A stretch of 64,000 bases of DNA from Pleurodeles waltl (taxonomy: Eukaryota > Chordata > Amphibia > Caudata > Salamandridae): the NCBI RefSeq assembly GCF_031143425.1, contig NC_090444.1, positions 1,308,401,324-1,308,465,323 of the forward strand, in the 5' to 3' direction. How positions within the stretch are numbered: the stretch's first letter is position 1; every line of letters begins with the position of its first letter. Both the position numbers and the translations under genes were made by a program. Below the pieces are notes generated by a model. The model did no database searches, was not told the DNA's origin, and saw nothing but the letters and a program-made list of their open reading frames with translations. Below, piece after piece: positions 33,478 to 44,790 of the stretch.

Positions 33478-35040
33478 TCAAACCAAGAAATCCTGCAGCA
33501 CTGACCGTGCAAAATGGCCGTCCCTTCTAACCCCAGAATCTAAACAGTAATGTTTTGCAAAAGTGTGAAGGGACGACCAAGTTGCGGCCTTGCAGATGTC
33601 GACCACAGGAACACCTCTGGCTAAGGCCGAAGTGGCCGACTTAGCTCTGGTGGAATGAGCTCTAATGCCCTCAGGAGGATCCTTCTTTGCCAAAGAGTAA
33701 CATATTTTAATGCAAAGAACAACCCACCTGGATAGTGTTCTCTTGTGGACTGCCTTTCCTCTCCTCTTGCCCACGTATCCAATAAACAGCTGATCCTCCA
33801 GCCTGAAATCCTTTGTTCTATCGATAAAGAAGCTCAACGCTCTCTTTGGGTCCAGACGGTGCAGTCTTTCTTCCTCTTTGGAAGGATGAGGCGGAGGATA
33901 GAACGTGGACAAAGTAATTGCCTGAGCCAAATGGAAGGGTGAAACAACCTTCGGGAGGAAAGCAGCCTTGGTCCTCAACACCACCTTATCCCCATAAAAA
34001 GTTGTATAAGGGGGTTTTACTGATAAGGCCTGCAACTCACTCACTCTCCTTGCTGATGTTATAGCTATCAGGAAGACTGTTTTTAAAACCAAATACCTCA
34101 AGGGGCAAGAATGCATAGGTTCAAAAGGGGACCCCATAAGGAAAGTCAGGACTAAGGACAAATCCCATTGCGGCATAACGAATGGCTTTGGAGGATATTG
34201 ATTTAGAAGACCTTTCAAGAATCTGATAACAATAGGGGATTTAAATAAAGATGGTTGGTCTGGAAGACATATGAAGGCTGACAAGGCCGATAAATAACCT
34301 TTAATGGTAGCCACTGCACAACCTTTCTGCGCCAGAGATAGAGCAAAAGACAAAACGTCCGATAGATGAGCATGTAAAGGATCAATCTGCCTCTCTCCAC
34401 ACCACGCAACAAATTTAGACCACCTATTAGCGTAGATAGATTTAGTGGAGTGTCGCCTGGCCGCTAATATAAAATCCACTACCTCAGGCGGGAGAGAGAA
34501 GGAACTCAGGTTGCCCCGTTCAATCTCCAGGCATGTAGGTGCAGACTCTGGAGGTTGGGGTGTAGAACCTGCCCCTGCGACTGTGAGAGGAGGTCTGCCC
34601 TGAAAGGGAGACGGAGCGGCGGGCACGTTGAGAGTTGGAGAAGGTCGGAGTACCACACCCTCCTTGGCCAATCCGGAGCTATTAAGATTACTAGAGCCCG
34701 GTCTTGGCGAATCTTCCTCAATACTCGAGGAATCAAGGGTATGGGAGGAAACGCGTAAAGCAACTGGCCGCACCAGGTCATTTGAAACGCGTCCCCCAAC
34801 GCTTCCTGCATCGGATACTGAAGGCTGCAGAACAACGGACAATGCGCGTTCTCTCGAGTGGCGAACAGATCTACCCGAGGAAACCCCCACTTCTGGAAGA
34901 TTAAACGGACTTGATCTGGATGGAGACGCCACTCGTGGTCTGCCGAGAAGTGGCGACTGAGACTGTCCGCACGCACGTTCAAAACTCCGGCCAGATGGTT
35001 TGCTATCAAGCAAATCCGATGGTCCTTTGCCCAGGACCAT
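33478..35040 (-). CDS. DIRS copy 3 tyrosine recombinase (open)
   Basis: 520 residues from ATG 35040, the nearest upstream in-frame start; the frame is open up to 36351. The core begins around 34512 (LSSFSLPPEVVDFILAARRH). Numbering from that Met: Arg332 (SARRVSEL), His462 and Arg465 (HSTR), Trp488, Tyr498 as the likely nucleophile. The first ~175 residues overlap RNase H/methyltransferase-like coding and vary between copies, so they may be an artefact of the start choice. The recombinase core overlaps the last few pol codons. No break is seen. Confidence 0.82.
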   Translation of the reverse strand: MVLGKGPSDLLDSKPSGRSFERACGQSQSPLLGRPRVASPSRSSPFNLPEVGVSSGRSVRHSRERALSVVLQPSVSDAGSVGGRVSNDLVRPVALRVSSHTLDSSSIEEDSPRPGSSNLNSSGLAKEGVVLRPSPTLNVPAAPSPFQGRPPLTVAGAGSTPQPPESAPTCLEIERGNLSSFSLPPEVVDFILAARRHSTKSIYANRWSKFVAWCGERQIDPLHAHLSDVLSFALSLAQKGCAVATIKGYLSALSAFICLPDQPSLFKSPIVIRFLKGLLNQYPPKPFVMPQWDLSLVLTFLMGSPFEPMHSCPLRYLVLKTVFLIAITSARRVSELQALSVKPPYTTFYGDKVVLRTKAAFLPKVVSPFHLAQAITLSTFYPPPHPSKEEERLHRLDPKRALSFFIDRTKDFRLEDQLFIGYVGKRRGKAVHKRTLSRWVVLCIKICYSLAKKDPPEGIRAHSTRAKSATSALARGVPVVDICKAATWSSLHTFAKHYCLDSGVRRDGHFARSVLQDFLV

Positions 35041-38000
35041 AGTCGAAGAGCTTCTCTGCAGAGAAGGTACGACCCCACTCCTCCCTGCTTGTTTATGTAC
35101 CACATCGTGGTAGTATTGTCCGTTAGGACCTGTACCGACTGACCACGAAGGGAAGGGAGGAAGGCCTTGAGAGCCAGACGTACAGCCCGTAACTCTAACA
35201 GATTGATGTGAAAAATCTGTTCCTCTGGAGACCAAGGACCTTTGATCTCCAGATCCCCCAGATGAGCTCCCCACCCTAGAGTGGAAGCATCCGTTATGAC
35301 TGTGGCCACTGGTGGCGACTGCTGGAACGGCTTTCCTTGTGAAAGATTGTTGCTTGCAATCCACCACTTCAAATCCACAGCAGCATCTCTGGAGATCTTG
35401 ACAGTACCCTCTAGATCCCCTCTGTGTTGAGACCACTGCCTTCGGAGGCACCACTGAAGAGCCCTCATGTGCCAGCGAGCATGCGTGACCAACAGAATGC
35501 AGGAGGCAAAAAGACCGAGCAGACGAAGGACCTTGAGGACTGGAACTACCGCTCCATTTCGAAACATTGGAACCAAATCCTGAATATCTTGAATCCGCTG
35601 AGGCGGAGGAAAGGCCCGACCCAATGTTGTATCCAGTACTGCCCCTATGAACAGGAGGCGCTGAGAGGGCTCTAGGTGAGATTTGGGCTCGTTCACCGAA
35701 AAGCCCAGGTCGAACAACAACTGGGTTGTTGACTGCAGATGACGCAACACAAGCTCCGGGGACTTGGCTTTGATCAACCAATCGTCCAAGTAAGGGAATA
35801 CTGCTATCCCCTTCCTTCTGAGCTCTGCCGCAACCACCGACATCACCTTCGTGAAGACTCGAGGTGCTGAAGTAAGACCAAACGGAAGGACCGCAAACTG
35901 GTAGTGTTGCGATCCCACCACAAACCGGAGATACTTCCTGTGTGATTTGAGTATCGGGATATGAAAGTAAGCATCCTGCAAGTCGACAGACACCATCCAG
36001 TCTTCCATGTTCAACGCCAAAAGCACCTGTGCTAGGGTCAGCATCTTGAACTTTTCCTGCTTGAGGAACCAATTCAAGATCCTCAGGTCCAGAATTGGTC
36101 TCAAACGACCATCCTTCTTGGGAATCAGGAAATACCTTGAGTAAACTCCTTGACCCCTTTCCTGCTCCGGGACCAACTCCACCGCGCCCTTTAAAAGGAG
36201 GACTTCTACCTCCTGTTCTAGCAACAGGAGGTGTTCTTGTGAACAATACGAAGGGCGGGGCGGGATGAGGGGCGGAAACTCCCGAAAGGGAAGGGTGTAG
36301 CCTTTTCCCACAACACTGAGAACCCAAGTGTCCGACGTAACAGTCTCCCATTTGGTGAGAAAATGCTGTAATCTTCCCCCTACAGGAGAGGAGTGAGTGG
36401 GAAATGGTGGAAGCCTAAGACTGCTTCCCCTGCTGCACCCCGCCAGAGGATGAGGAAGAGGCAGAGTGCTGCTGAGAAGCTCCCCTGGTGCGGACCCTAC
36501 CCCTCCCCCTAAAAGATCTATAGGGATGGGAAGAGGCAGGTTGCTGATATCTTCCCCGAAAGGAAGAGGAGGAAGAGCCACGCCCAAATCCACGAAACCT
36601 CCTGAAGAATCTGGAAGAGGCCGTGGAAGAAGGAGCTTGGAGTCCCAACGACTTAGCCGTGGCCCTGCTCTCCTTAAACCGTTCCAAGGCCGAATCAGCC
36701 TTAGCCCCAGTTTGTCCCCATCAAACGGGAGATCCAACAATGTGGACTGTACATCTGCCGAAAAGCCCGAGTTACGGAGCCAGGCCTGTCTCCTTTCCAC
36801 CACAGTTGTGCCCATTGCTCTGGCTACCGAGTCGGTGGTATCCAGTCCCGTCTGGATAATTTGGGTCGCAGCAGCCTGGGCATCAGAGACAAGATCCAAA
36901 AGACCCTGAGGAAGCTCTGTAAACGAAGAGGAGATGTCATCCATCAGAGCATGAATATACCTCCCCAGGATACAGGTTGCATTGGTGGCTTTTAATGCCA
37001 GACTGCAGGACGAAAAAATCTTCTTCGACTGCGCCTCCAGCTTTTTTGAATCTCTGTCCCCAGGCACCGTCGGAAAAGAACCAGGCGCTGACTTGGACGA
37101 ACAGGAGGCCTGCACAACCAAGCTCTCCGGCGTAGGGTGCCTAGATAGGAAACCAGGATCAGTTGGAGCCGTCCGATACCTCCTGGCCACGGCTCTGTGA
37201 ACTGCTGGGGAAGATGCCGGCTTCTTCCACACCTCTAAAACCGGATCCAGCAGAGCGTCATTAAAAGGTAATAGAGGCTCCGCCGCGGCTGAGGCCGGAT
37301 GCAACACCTCTGTCAAAAGGTTTTGTTTCGCCTCCACCACCGGCAAAGGCAGGTCCAAAAAACTAGCTGCCTTCCGTACCACTGTATGAAAGGAAGCAGC
37401 TTCCTCGGTATATTCCCCCGGGGACGAAAGGTCCCACTCAGGGGAAGTGTCCAGCCCACTGGCCGACTCCAGTCCACGCAGCCCATCACCCGAGTCCTCT
37501 AGCTCTCCTTCCTCTAGGGCTCGTTGGTACTCCTGCTCTTCTAGTACCCGGAGAGCACGCCTCCTTGAATGCAGTCGTTGCTCAATCCGCGGAGTCGACA
37601 ATACCTCCGCCGAAGTCGGAGATCGGCGCCGATCTTCCGAAGCCACCGACGCCGCAGGTAACTTCGGCGCCGACTGAAGAGCAGTTGAAACGGATGGACC
37701 CACCGGAGTCACAGGCCGAAATCTCGACGTCAACGGGATGGAAATCCCTGGGGCCAATCCATCCGAAGCCACCGGAGCGGCCACCGGCGCCGACACTGGC
37801 GCCGAGCCCACGTTCCCAAACGGGAGAAAGGGCATAAAGGGTGCCGGCCGAAGAGGCGCAGGATCACCCAAAGAAAAGGCCAAAGGCCCAGCCGGAGCAC
37901 CCCCTGGAGCCATCTGTTGGAAGATGGCATACATCGCATTCAAGAATGCGGAACTATCGGCTCCAGGGGTGGGAAAAGCCGGATACTGGGGTGCCTGACT

Positions 38001-38138
38001 CGGAGGCGACCCCGACGCCGGCCTCGGCGTCTGCGCCGGAGAAAACACTTGAGGCTCCAATACCTCAATCACCGACGCCTGTCCAGGCGAAGTTGGAGAC
38101 GCCGGAGAGGGCAACGGCGTCGAAGGATGCGGCGTCAC
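34506..38138 (-). pseudogene. DIRS copy 3 gag-pol fused frame: gag C-terminus, RT, RNase H, methyltransferase-like
   Basis: A 1210-codon open frame. Residues 1-~474 are gag; a 4-bp deletion near 36710 then drops the ribosome into the pol frame, so the gag C-terminal tail is lost and gag and pol become one frame. RT: D719 (VSVDLQDAYF), YLDD at 783-786. RNase H: D950, E982, D1007, D1058. The methyltransferase-like part covers ~1062-1210 with AFPP at 1129-1132 and PDWP at 1155-1158. All RT and RNase H catalytic residues are present and pol itself has no stop. In copies 1 and 2 gag and pol are in different, overlapping frames, so the fusion is a lesion of this copy. Confidence 0.87.
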
Positions 38139-38162
38139 CGTGGGGCTGACCTCCCATGTCCT

Positions 38163-38474
38163 TCAGCGCCGATCCGGAGACCTGGAACGAGCCTCCCTTG
38201 AATGACGCCGAGATTCTCTACGGCGCCGGGAGTCTCGATGACGCCGATGTCTTGGAGAAGACTTTTTCTTGTGATGCTTCTCCTTTGACTTGGCCATAAA
38301 CAGCTTCGCCTCGCGTTCTTTAAGGGCCTTCGGATTCATGTGCTGACATGAATCACAAGTCGAGACGTCGTGGTCGGAGCTCAAACACCAAAGGCAATCG
38401 GAATGAGGATCCGTCACCGACATCTTGCCTCCACACTCACGACAAGGCTTAAATCCAGACTTTCTCTGCGACAT
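38163..38474 (-). pseudogene. DIRS copy 3 gag N-terminus (stop-truncated)
   Basis: 103 residues from MSQRKSGFKP: the three CxxC pairs and the Arg/Ser-rich region, then a TGA where copies 1 and 2 have an Arg codon (CGG) in the SPxxRRR segment. The same frame continues after the stop at 38138. At least one of the changes is of CpG-decay type. Confidence 0.87.
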
Positions 38475-38574
38475 TATTTCCACAGAGAAAGAGTACGCAG
38501 CAAGATATACACTGTAACCGCAAGAGTAACAGTTGCTCCCTCGAAGATAACCGTTTCGAATGCACGGAAAAAAG

Positions 38575-38757
38575 GGAACTGACGTCTGCACGTCGTCGAG
38601 GACCTCTTATTGCCTGTATGACGTCAGACGGCGTCGCGTGCGAGACAGTGACGTCCTCGTCGACGTGCAGAGACTAGTAAGAAGATTTCCGTCGAATGCT
38701 GGCGCCATGGGAGTATTCATGAGGTGAGGAATCCACAGGTAGTTGTATCCATCAGAA
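38575..38757 (+). repeat. DIRS copy 3 right inverted terminal repeat
   Basis: Inverse of 32761-32974, carrying the copy-3 variants GCGTGCGAGACAG and TCATGAGG, and a CRE palindrome at 38619-38626. Confidence 0.88.
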
Positions 38758-39130
38758 AATTTGGTTTTCTGATTCAAGTCTGCCCGTTCCTGAAAGGTGG
38801 GAAGATAGTGATTTCAGCACCAGAAACCCTTTGTTGATGGCATTTTCAGGGAAAAAACCACAAGCCTTCTTCGGCAGCCCTTTTCCCCCATTTTTTTGGA
38901 AAAAACTAAATTTTCACTGTATTTTGGCTATTTTCTTAGTCTCCTCCAGGGGAAACCACCAACTCTGGGTACCATTAGAATCCCTAGGATGTTGGAAAAA
39001 AAGGACGCAAATTTGGCGTGGTTAGCTTATGTGGACAAAAAGTTATGAAGCCCTAAGCGCGAACTACCCCAAATAGCCAAAAAAGGGCTCAGCACTGGGG
39101 GGGGGAAAGGCCCAGCAGCTAAGGGGTTAA

Positions 39131-40270
39131 AGAAAGAAAAAAAAAACATTCCAGGTCAGGTATTCCAGGAAGGTTAGCTAAGGCGCTTGGTAAGTGCAGC
39201 CATACACAAGTAGTTGGGGAGGGGGTTCACGCGATCTAGAGTAGCTCTGGTGTCAGCCTCAGGATAAAACGTGCTGCTTTAAGTAATTCTCCAAAGACGT
39301 ACATGCTGGTAGGTTCCACATGGAGACCAAAGTGGGCTACGATACCTGAAAGAGAAAATGTTCTATCTCAAAAAAAAAAAGTCTACTTGGCTTCTTCTGA
39401 ACCAAACAAAAAACAAAAGTCAGCCTTGCAAAATGAATAAAAGCTGAAGTAACTGAGGACCAACTACACTTGAGGTACCTGAAACATCAGTAAAAGCTGG
39501 TAGAACCTGCAGATTCGGCCATGAAGAAGTCAAAATCAGGAAAAATAGATTATTCGGAGGATTTTTTTTCACCTCTAGAAAAAAGTCCTCACAGAAATTC
39601 TGTCTGATTTACTTCCTCCTGCAATTGAAGCACAGAACTCACTGGACCACCTGCAATCTCGTTCTCTCAACCACAGCCCTCGATGTTTGAACACAATTAC
39701 AAAATTGTACGCAAACAATGGTGTATGCTCCCGGGAATCTGCTGAGATCAATTCTCATATAGAATTAAAGTCAGCGTAGGCTTTCCAAGAACAGCAAGCA
39801 TTTGCAATGCAATGGGTCTCGCGTTTGCTCGAGTTAGAGATGCTAATGCTGTAAATTCCTAACTGGACTTTTGTTCCCACTTAAATTGAAAATGAAAAGT
39901 AAAACAGTTGACATAAGCAGCCGATTTAAAGTGCTGTGGCCTCCATGAGTATGCACGCAAAGGAGAGACATAAAAGGAAAAAGGCCTTTGTTCACAGTCA
40001 AAGGTATCGGCAATCATGCAAGTATCCATTTAATAGGGTTGATGTCTAAGGCGATAACCAAACCGCCCAAGGCAGGACAAAATTAAAGCATTTACCAATG
40101 ATAACAAAGGATTTTTGAAAGGCAAGCCCACAAACGAGTGATAGTGATGGGTGTGCAGTGGGAGTGGTAAAAAGTCCACTGGTAGATTACAACAGGTCAG
40201 AGCGCTTGACCTAAAAACTAGAGGTGATCATCAAAGCAAGGCCTGCATTGATAACGAAGTTCACACTCTT
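39131..40270. other. PNISR intron 1 sequence
   Basis: No gene is supported. A dispersed-repeat segment (CAAGCATTTGCAATGCAAT, 39787-39822) matches the one beside the PNISR exon. Confidence 0.45.
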
Positions 40271-40319
40271 CTCTCATGCCTGGAAGTAATTCACCAAGAG
40301 TCTTAGACAATCAACAGCA

Positions 40320-42260
40320 AGAGAATGGTCTCAATAACACTAACACTACAGGAGAGCAGACTAGAACTGCCCCACAAACTTACTTCCGAACCAGGGGTAT
40401 GTGCCATTTTGCCAGAGACAATACAAAGGGAAGTCAGGGAAATGAAGGCAACGCAAATCCAGGAAAGAGACTGCTTAGACATGCAAATTAATGATTTGAA
40501 AGAGAAACTCAGGTGCATTTTAAAATAGAAGAGGTGGAACTGTGTGTGTCTAATCTGGAGGATCACATGCATAGGTTCCATGTGGTAAAACAACAGAAAT
40601 ATTTGAACTACAATATATACAGAATCAATTACACAATCATCAAAAATAAAAAAAGTAAATCACACACTTTGCTTATAAGAAATATTTACATCTTAGAAAA
40701 AACAGAGGATGCTCTGTGCATTGCAGAGGTACCACAAATCTGATAATCAACACTATTGTGTATACTAAGTTACAGGTCAGTGGATGAGTAAATCCAAGTA
40801 GGTTCTATTTGCCATATGCATCTCTGGTGTTTTAACTCTACTTGCTTACTGGGACATCACTAGGGCTAAAGAAATATGGGGGAAGCAGCAAGCTATTTAT
40901 TGTCAAAACATGAAAAATGACATGCAATTGAAATTGTTGTGCAAAAGCAGAGTTGGTGTAAATAAAAAAAAACTATGGAAGTGTGTCTGAGGGTTACTTC
41001 CTATTGAGATTTTTTTTTTCTTAACAAGAAAATTATTATGCAGCGAGGAATAGGTAAACTTCACTAGCACATTCATCAACAGATTATTTTGCAAACAATA
41101 TCAGCACTGCAGATCCTGCAACTGTTCGGGCTAAGTTAAAGAAGCCATAAGGGACAAGTGAGTGTATTCAATTGAGGAGAAAGAAAGGTTATTAAAGCTA
41201 AGAGCTATGCAAGGCTCAATAGAAAAAGTGACATCCTAACTGATGATCGCTAGTTCAAAATAAACTTTCAAGAATTGGTACCAGACAATTGACAACAGGC
41301 AAATAATTAATGATAAAACTTAGGGCAATACTCCTATGAGGAGAGTGAACACATAGGTATAAGAATATGGTCTGCCAGGGTTACAACAATCCAGAATAGT
41401 AGTATTTTGGAAAAGGTATGTCCTACCACGAAACAACTTATAAATCAAGGCCATCAGATAAGCAAATATTCCTGGAACATTACAGGGCTATATAAATCAG
41501 CAGATAATGTTACCAGCACCTCAGTTCATCAATATTTATAAAGTATGCATAGTCCTAAATCTGACTAAACAGCTTATGATGTTATGCAAAAAACATGGCA
41601 TAACTAAACTTAGAACTGGATATCCCTGCTAATGGTAAAGCTTATAGGAATTACTAGATCCCAGTAAAATTCTACAAATTATTTTTCCCCTCAAACTTAG
41701 AGGATCCTTGAACTTATTTAAAGCAATTCTGTCTGGGGGACAAGATCCTGACTATTTCTGAAACCTTAGTTGTGATTATTATTTATTTATTTTTTACACA
41801 GAGATAAGTGACAGAACAAACAAAAATTCCTGTAGACCAATAAGCCTACTGAACGCAAACTACAAACAAATGTTTTAATGAATTATATTATTATAACTGC
41901 CGGGAAAAATAATAATGCAATTCAAAATAGTTTTCAACCTGGTTGAATACTATCAGCCAGTAAAAATGATCTAATCAAAGTCATCAACAACCCCCCTCCA
42001 AAACAATACTCATCAAGCAGCTATAATCATGATCAATGCAGAAAATTAATTTAATGTGATCACATTTGGTAGGCTTTTGTTTTTATACTACAGAAATGTG
42101 GTTTTCCCACTCAGCTAATTCAGGTGATGAAAAATCTTTATTGAAATGCTACAGGAATCATTCAAAACCAAGAACAGGTAAAAATGACTTGAGACACTAG
42201 ACAAGGATGTCCAGTGTCACCGGTGTTTTCATTGAGCCGTGTCAGTCAGTTAAAAAAGGG
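40320..42260 (+). pseudogene. Decayed L1-like LINE
   Basis: Plus-strand pieces read in LINE-1 order. A coiled-coil-like ORF1 fragment lies at about 40390-40600 (INDLKEKL, then IEEVELCVSNLEDH). RT motifs follow: a KFYKLFF-like block near 41660, CRPISLLNANYK at 41845-41880, an MINAEN-like block near 42030 (cf. LDAEKAFD) and RQGCPVSPVF at about 42190-42225. Stops and frame changes are frequent, so it is an old relic. Boundaries are approximate. Confidence 0.65.
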
Positions 42261-44266
42261 CAAGTGCCTAAAGGGAGGAATAGATTTGCTATTTTTAACT
42301 ATACACCTGTGCCTCTTGCCATATATTTGTCTCTCTGGTGAGCTTTAGCTAGAACAAAGCATGTGTCAGGAATTGCTTGTATTCATTTCAGGTTGACTTG
42401 CATGGTATTTTACCAATCAAAATATGTAATACTGTGCCTGGAGCTGTGATTCTTTTGTCATTTTTCAGCTCAACATGGGCAGCACTATCCTAACCCTAAA
42501 TTTAAAAACTCTGCTAGAGTTTTAGGATGGTCAAAATTCTTCATAGGAGACATTTTCTGTTTACATGGGCATATCAAATATGTAAGCAGTTGAAATTTCA
42601 GTTTTGACTTTTCCTATCCATCCCGACTAATGGAAAAGCTGAGAAGCGGAATCTAACCTTGAAGAAATATACATGATTTTTTATACCGTTGCTCAGAGAA
42701 ATGGGAAATATTTACTTCTGACACACCAATTTGATTACAATTATGCTTTCCATTTAACAACTCTTTTTTTTTGCTACGTATGCATTCCTTCCTCTGACCA
42801 TTTCTGAATTGTTTCCTAAAAAATTGAAGCACTCATGGTTAACTATGCCCTCAATGTTATCCAAGAAACTAGGGACAAATCTTATTGATTACAAAAAAAA
42901 CAATCTCGAGATAGACAGGAAAAAAATATTTAGAGATAACTATCAAGTTGGGGTATGGTTTGGGTGTCAACACAATCTTAATTCTTCAATAAAAACATCT
43001 AAACTCAGTGCAAAGTATTTTGTACAGTTTAAAATCGTTAACATTATAAATCCTGTGGGTGTGACACCATTTTCGCAGAGGTGAAAAATTATATCCGTCT
43101 TTCATGTTTCCCTACTCGCAGTACCTTTTGCTATTACGATTATAAGGTTCCTTATCATTTCAGTCAATAATGACTGGGAGTATGAGGTTCAAAAAATCTA
43201 TCATTGCCAAATCCACAAGGTACATTCCAAAACTTGGTTGATTAGAAGGGCTTCCAGGCAGGCACACTTGCACCATGGTTCAAGGGTGCCTGTGTTGCAT
43301 GCAGGAATGTTTTGTGCAGGAAGGGATACCTACCAGCACAAAAACAATCCTGCAAAGTTTTTTTTCTCTTTCTATGTGTGTTGCAGAATGCAGCACGCAC
43401 AGAAAGAGGAAAAAACGAGGAGAAATAAAGATTTCTCTCCTTGTTACGACTTACCAGGGTAGGCGTAAGTTATTGAAGCATTCCCACGTTGACAAGGGTT
43501 GGCAAATATGTGATGCTTCAAAACCATGGGAATGCTCAGAGAAGGCCACCTAAGCGCAGAGTAAGGCAACTCATCAATTTGTGCTGCGTTGCCTTCCTCC
43601 ATATTATTGAAGCCATGCAAAGGGGCTTTTTGTAAGTTCAAAAATATGACAATGGTTTGCACCACTCATGTACCACAATGCGTAGTGCAAGCGTGGCGCA
43701 ACCCGCTCATGAATCTGGCCTTAAGTCCCAAGGATGATTAATACCTTGTGTCTTCTCTTTAAAACACGATCAGGTGGGCCCTCCACATCCAAATATTTTC
43801 AGTAACCTCAATTAAAAACAAAATAGTTTAAACGCTGGAATCCAATGGCAGCTTAAATCCTTAGTACCGACAATCTCCTATTTCAGAAAGGGGTTCCAGT
43901 TACAGAAAGCGGTGTTCCATCACTACAAGCAGAATCTACTGACTTGATAAGTATTTACAACTCAACACCTCTTTCCACCGTCCACAACGTTTCACAAGTA
44001 TGAGCTGCGCCATACGACACCACGTTTGGAACAAGCCTCTGACCACGTCAGCATACGACTCACTTCATATCTAACACCCTTCGAACCACATACCAATTTA
44101 TTAGGGAAGAACTGACAAAAATGGAACACTGGATCATTGTTGGGGGCACGAAGCACTTTGCACATGCTTGAAGACAATACATCTATCAATGCATTTTTCT
44201 TAACGCTCCTGTTGTAGCAGCCAACTGACGAGTGCGCATCCTGATTGCGTTACTATTTATTTTCTC
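42261..44266. other. PNISR intron 1 sequence, no gene seen
   Basis: AT-rich. Short open frames show no recognisable domain. Part of it may be the 3' end of the L1-like relic. Confidence 0.4.
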
Positions 44267-44640
44267 GTGATACAGTGTAAACTATTGGTCAGTGTTACAA
44301 TGACAATAAAGCAAGCTACTAAAATCTACATTACACGTATTGTTTATTTAGAGAGTACAGCACACTTCATCCACAAATCATCTACATCCCTTATAAAGAC
44401 TGTAGGTGGTACATCCTTCTCCGTCCAAGCAGCAAAACTATGGAATTCATTACCCCCAACTATAAGAGCCACAGATAACTTTCTTGTTTTCAGAAAACTA
44501 CTCAAGAGTTGGCTCTTTCCTTCATAACCACCTTTTTCAAACAACTATGAACTGCATATGCCTATGTGGATAAATATTTTTTTCAGATTATATGTATATT
44601 TCTATTTATTTATAGTTTCTTTAGAAAATATGTATTGCTA
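44267..44640 (+). pseudogene. CR1/L2-like LINE RT C-terminal fragment
   Basis: The frame ends GTSFSVQAAKLWNSLPPTIR...FRKLLKSWLF, the characteristic C-terminal block (SFSxxAPxLWNSLP, FKxxLKTxLF) of CR1/L2-clade LINE reverse transcriptases, followed by an AT-rich 3' region. It is heavily 5'-truncated. Confidence 0.75.
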
Positions 44641-44727
44641 CTGTCATAACAATAAAATACACACACACTCTTTTAAACCTGTCTAAGTATTTTTTACCCA
44701 TGATTCTAACTATGTATTGTATGTGCA

Positions 44728-44790
44728 TATGTGTGTATTTGTGTGTGTGTGTGTGTGTATAAATATATATATGTGTATGTATGTGTATAT
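44728..44790. repeat. GT/AT microsatellite
   Basis: (GT)n at about 44737-44758, followed by ATATAT and TATGTG repeats. Confidence 0.9.

Larger units (their letters stand above)
32761..38757 (-). mobile_element. DIRS-like retrotransposon, copy 3 (full length, more diverged)
   Basis: Third DIRS copy, ~6.0 kb, same orientation, inserted into the TTAA-flanked element. It differs from copies 1 and 2 at many sites, mostly synonymous in RT, and in its terminal repeats (for example CTGTCTCGCACG where the others have CTCTAGCCCACG, changed in both termini). Pol and recombinase frames are open. Gag has a nonsense codon near 38165 and a 4-bp deletion near 36710. Confidence 0.93.
28680..39126. mobile_element. 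TTAA-flanked piggyBac-like non-autonomous DNA element, split by DIRS copy 3
   Basis: TTAA at 28676-28679 is followed by CCTCTTAAGTGCGG, and the right end reads CAGCTAAGGGG followed by TTAA at 39127-39130. The ends form a short imperfect inverted repeat (CCTCTTA against CCCCTTA) inside a duplicated TTAA, as in piggyBac-type transposons. Removing DIRS copy 3 leaves ~4.45 kb, and the sequences on either side of the DIRS look continuous (GCCAAATTTGTGTTG...AATTTGG). No intact transposase is seen. It contains palindromes, G/C homopolymers, a LINE fragment and internal direct repeats. The superfamily assignment rests on TTAA and the terminal bases only. Confidence 0.6.
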
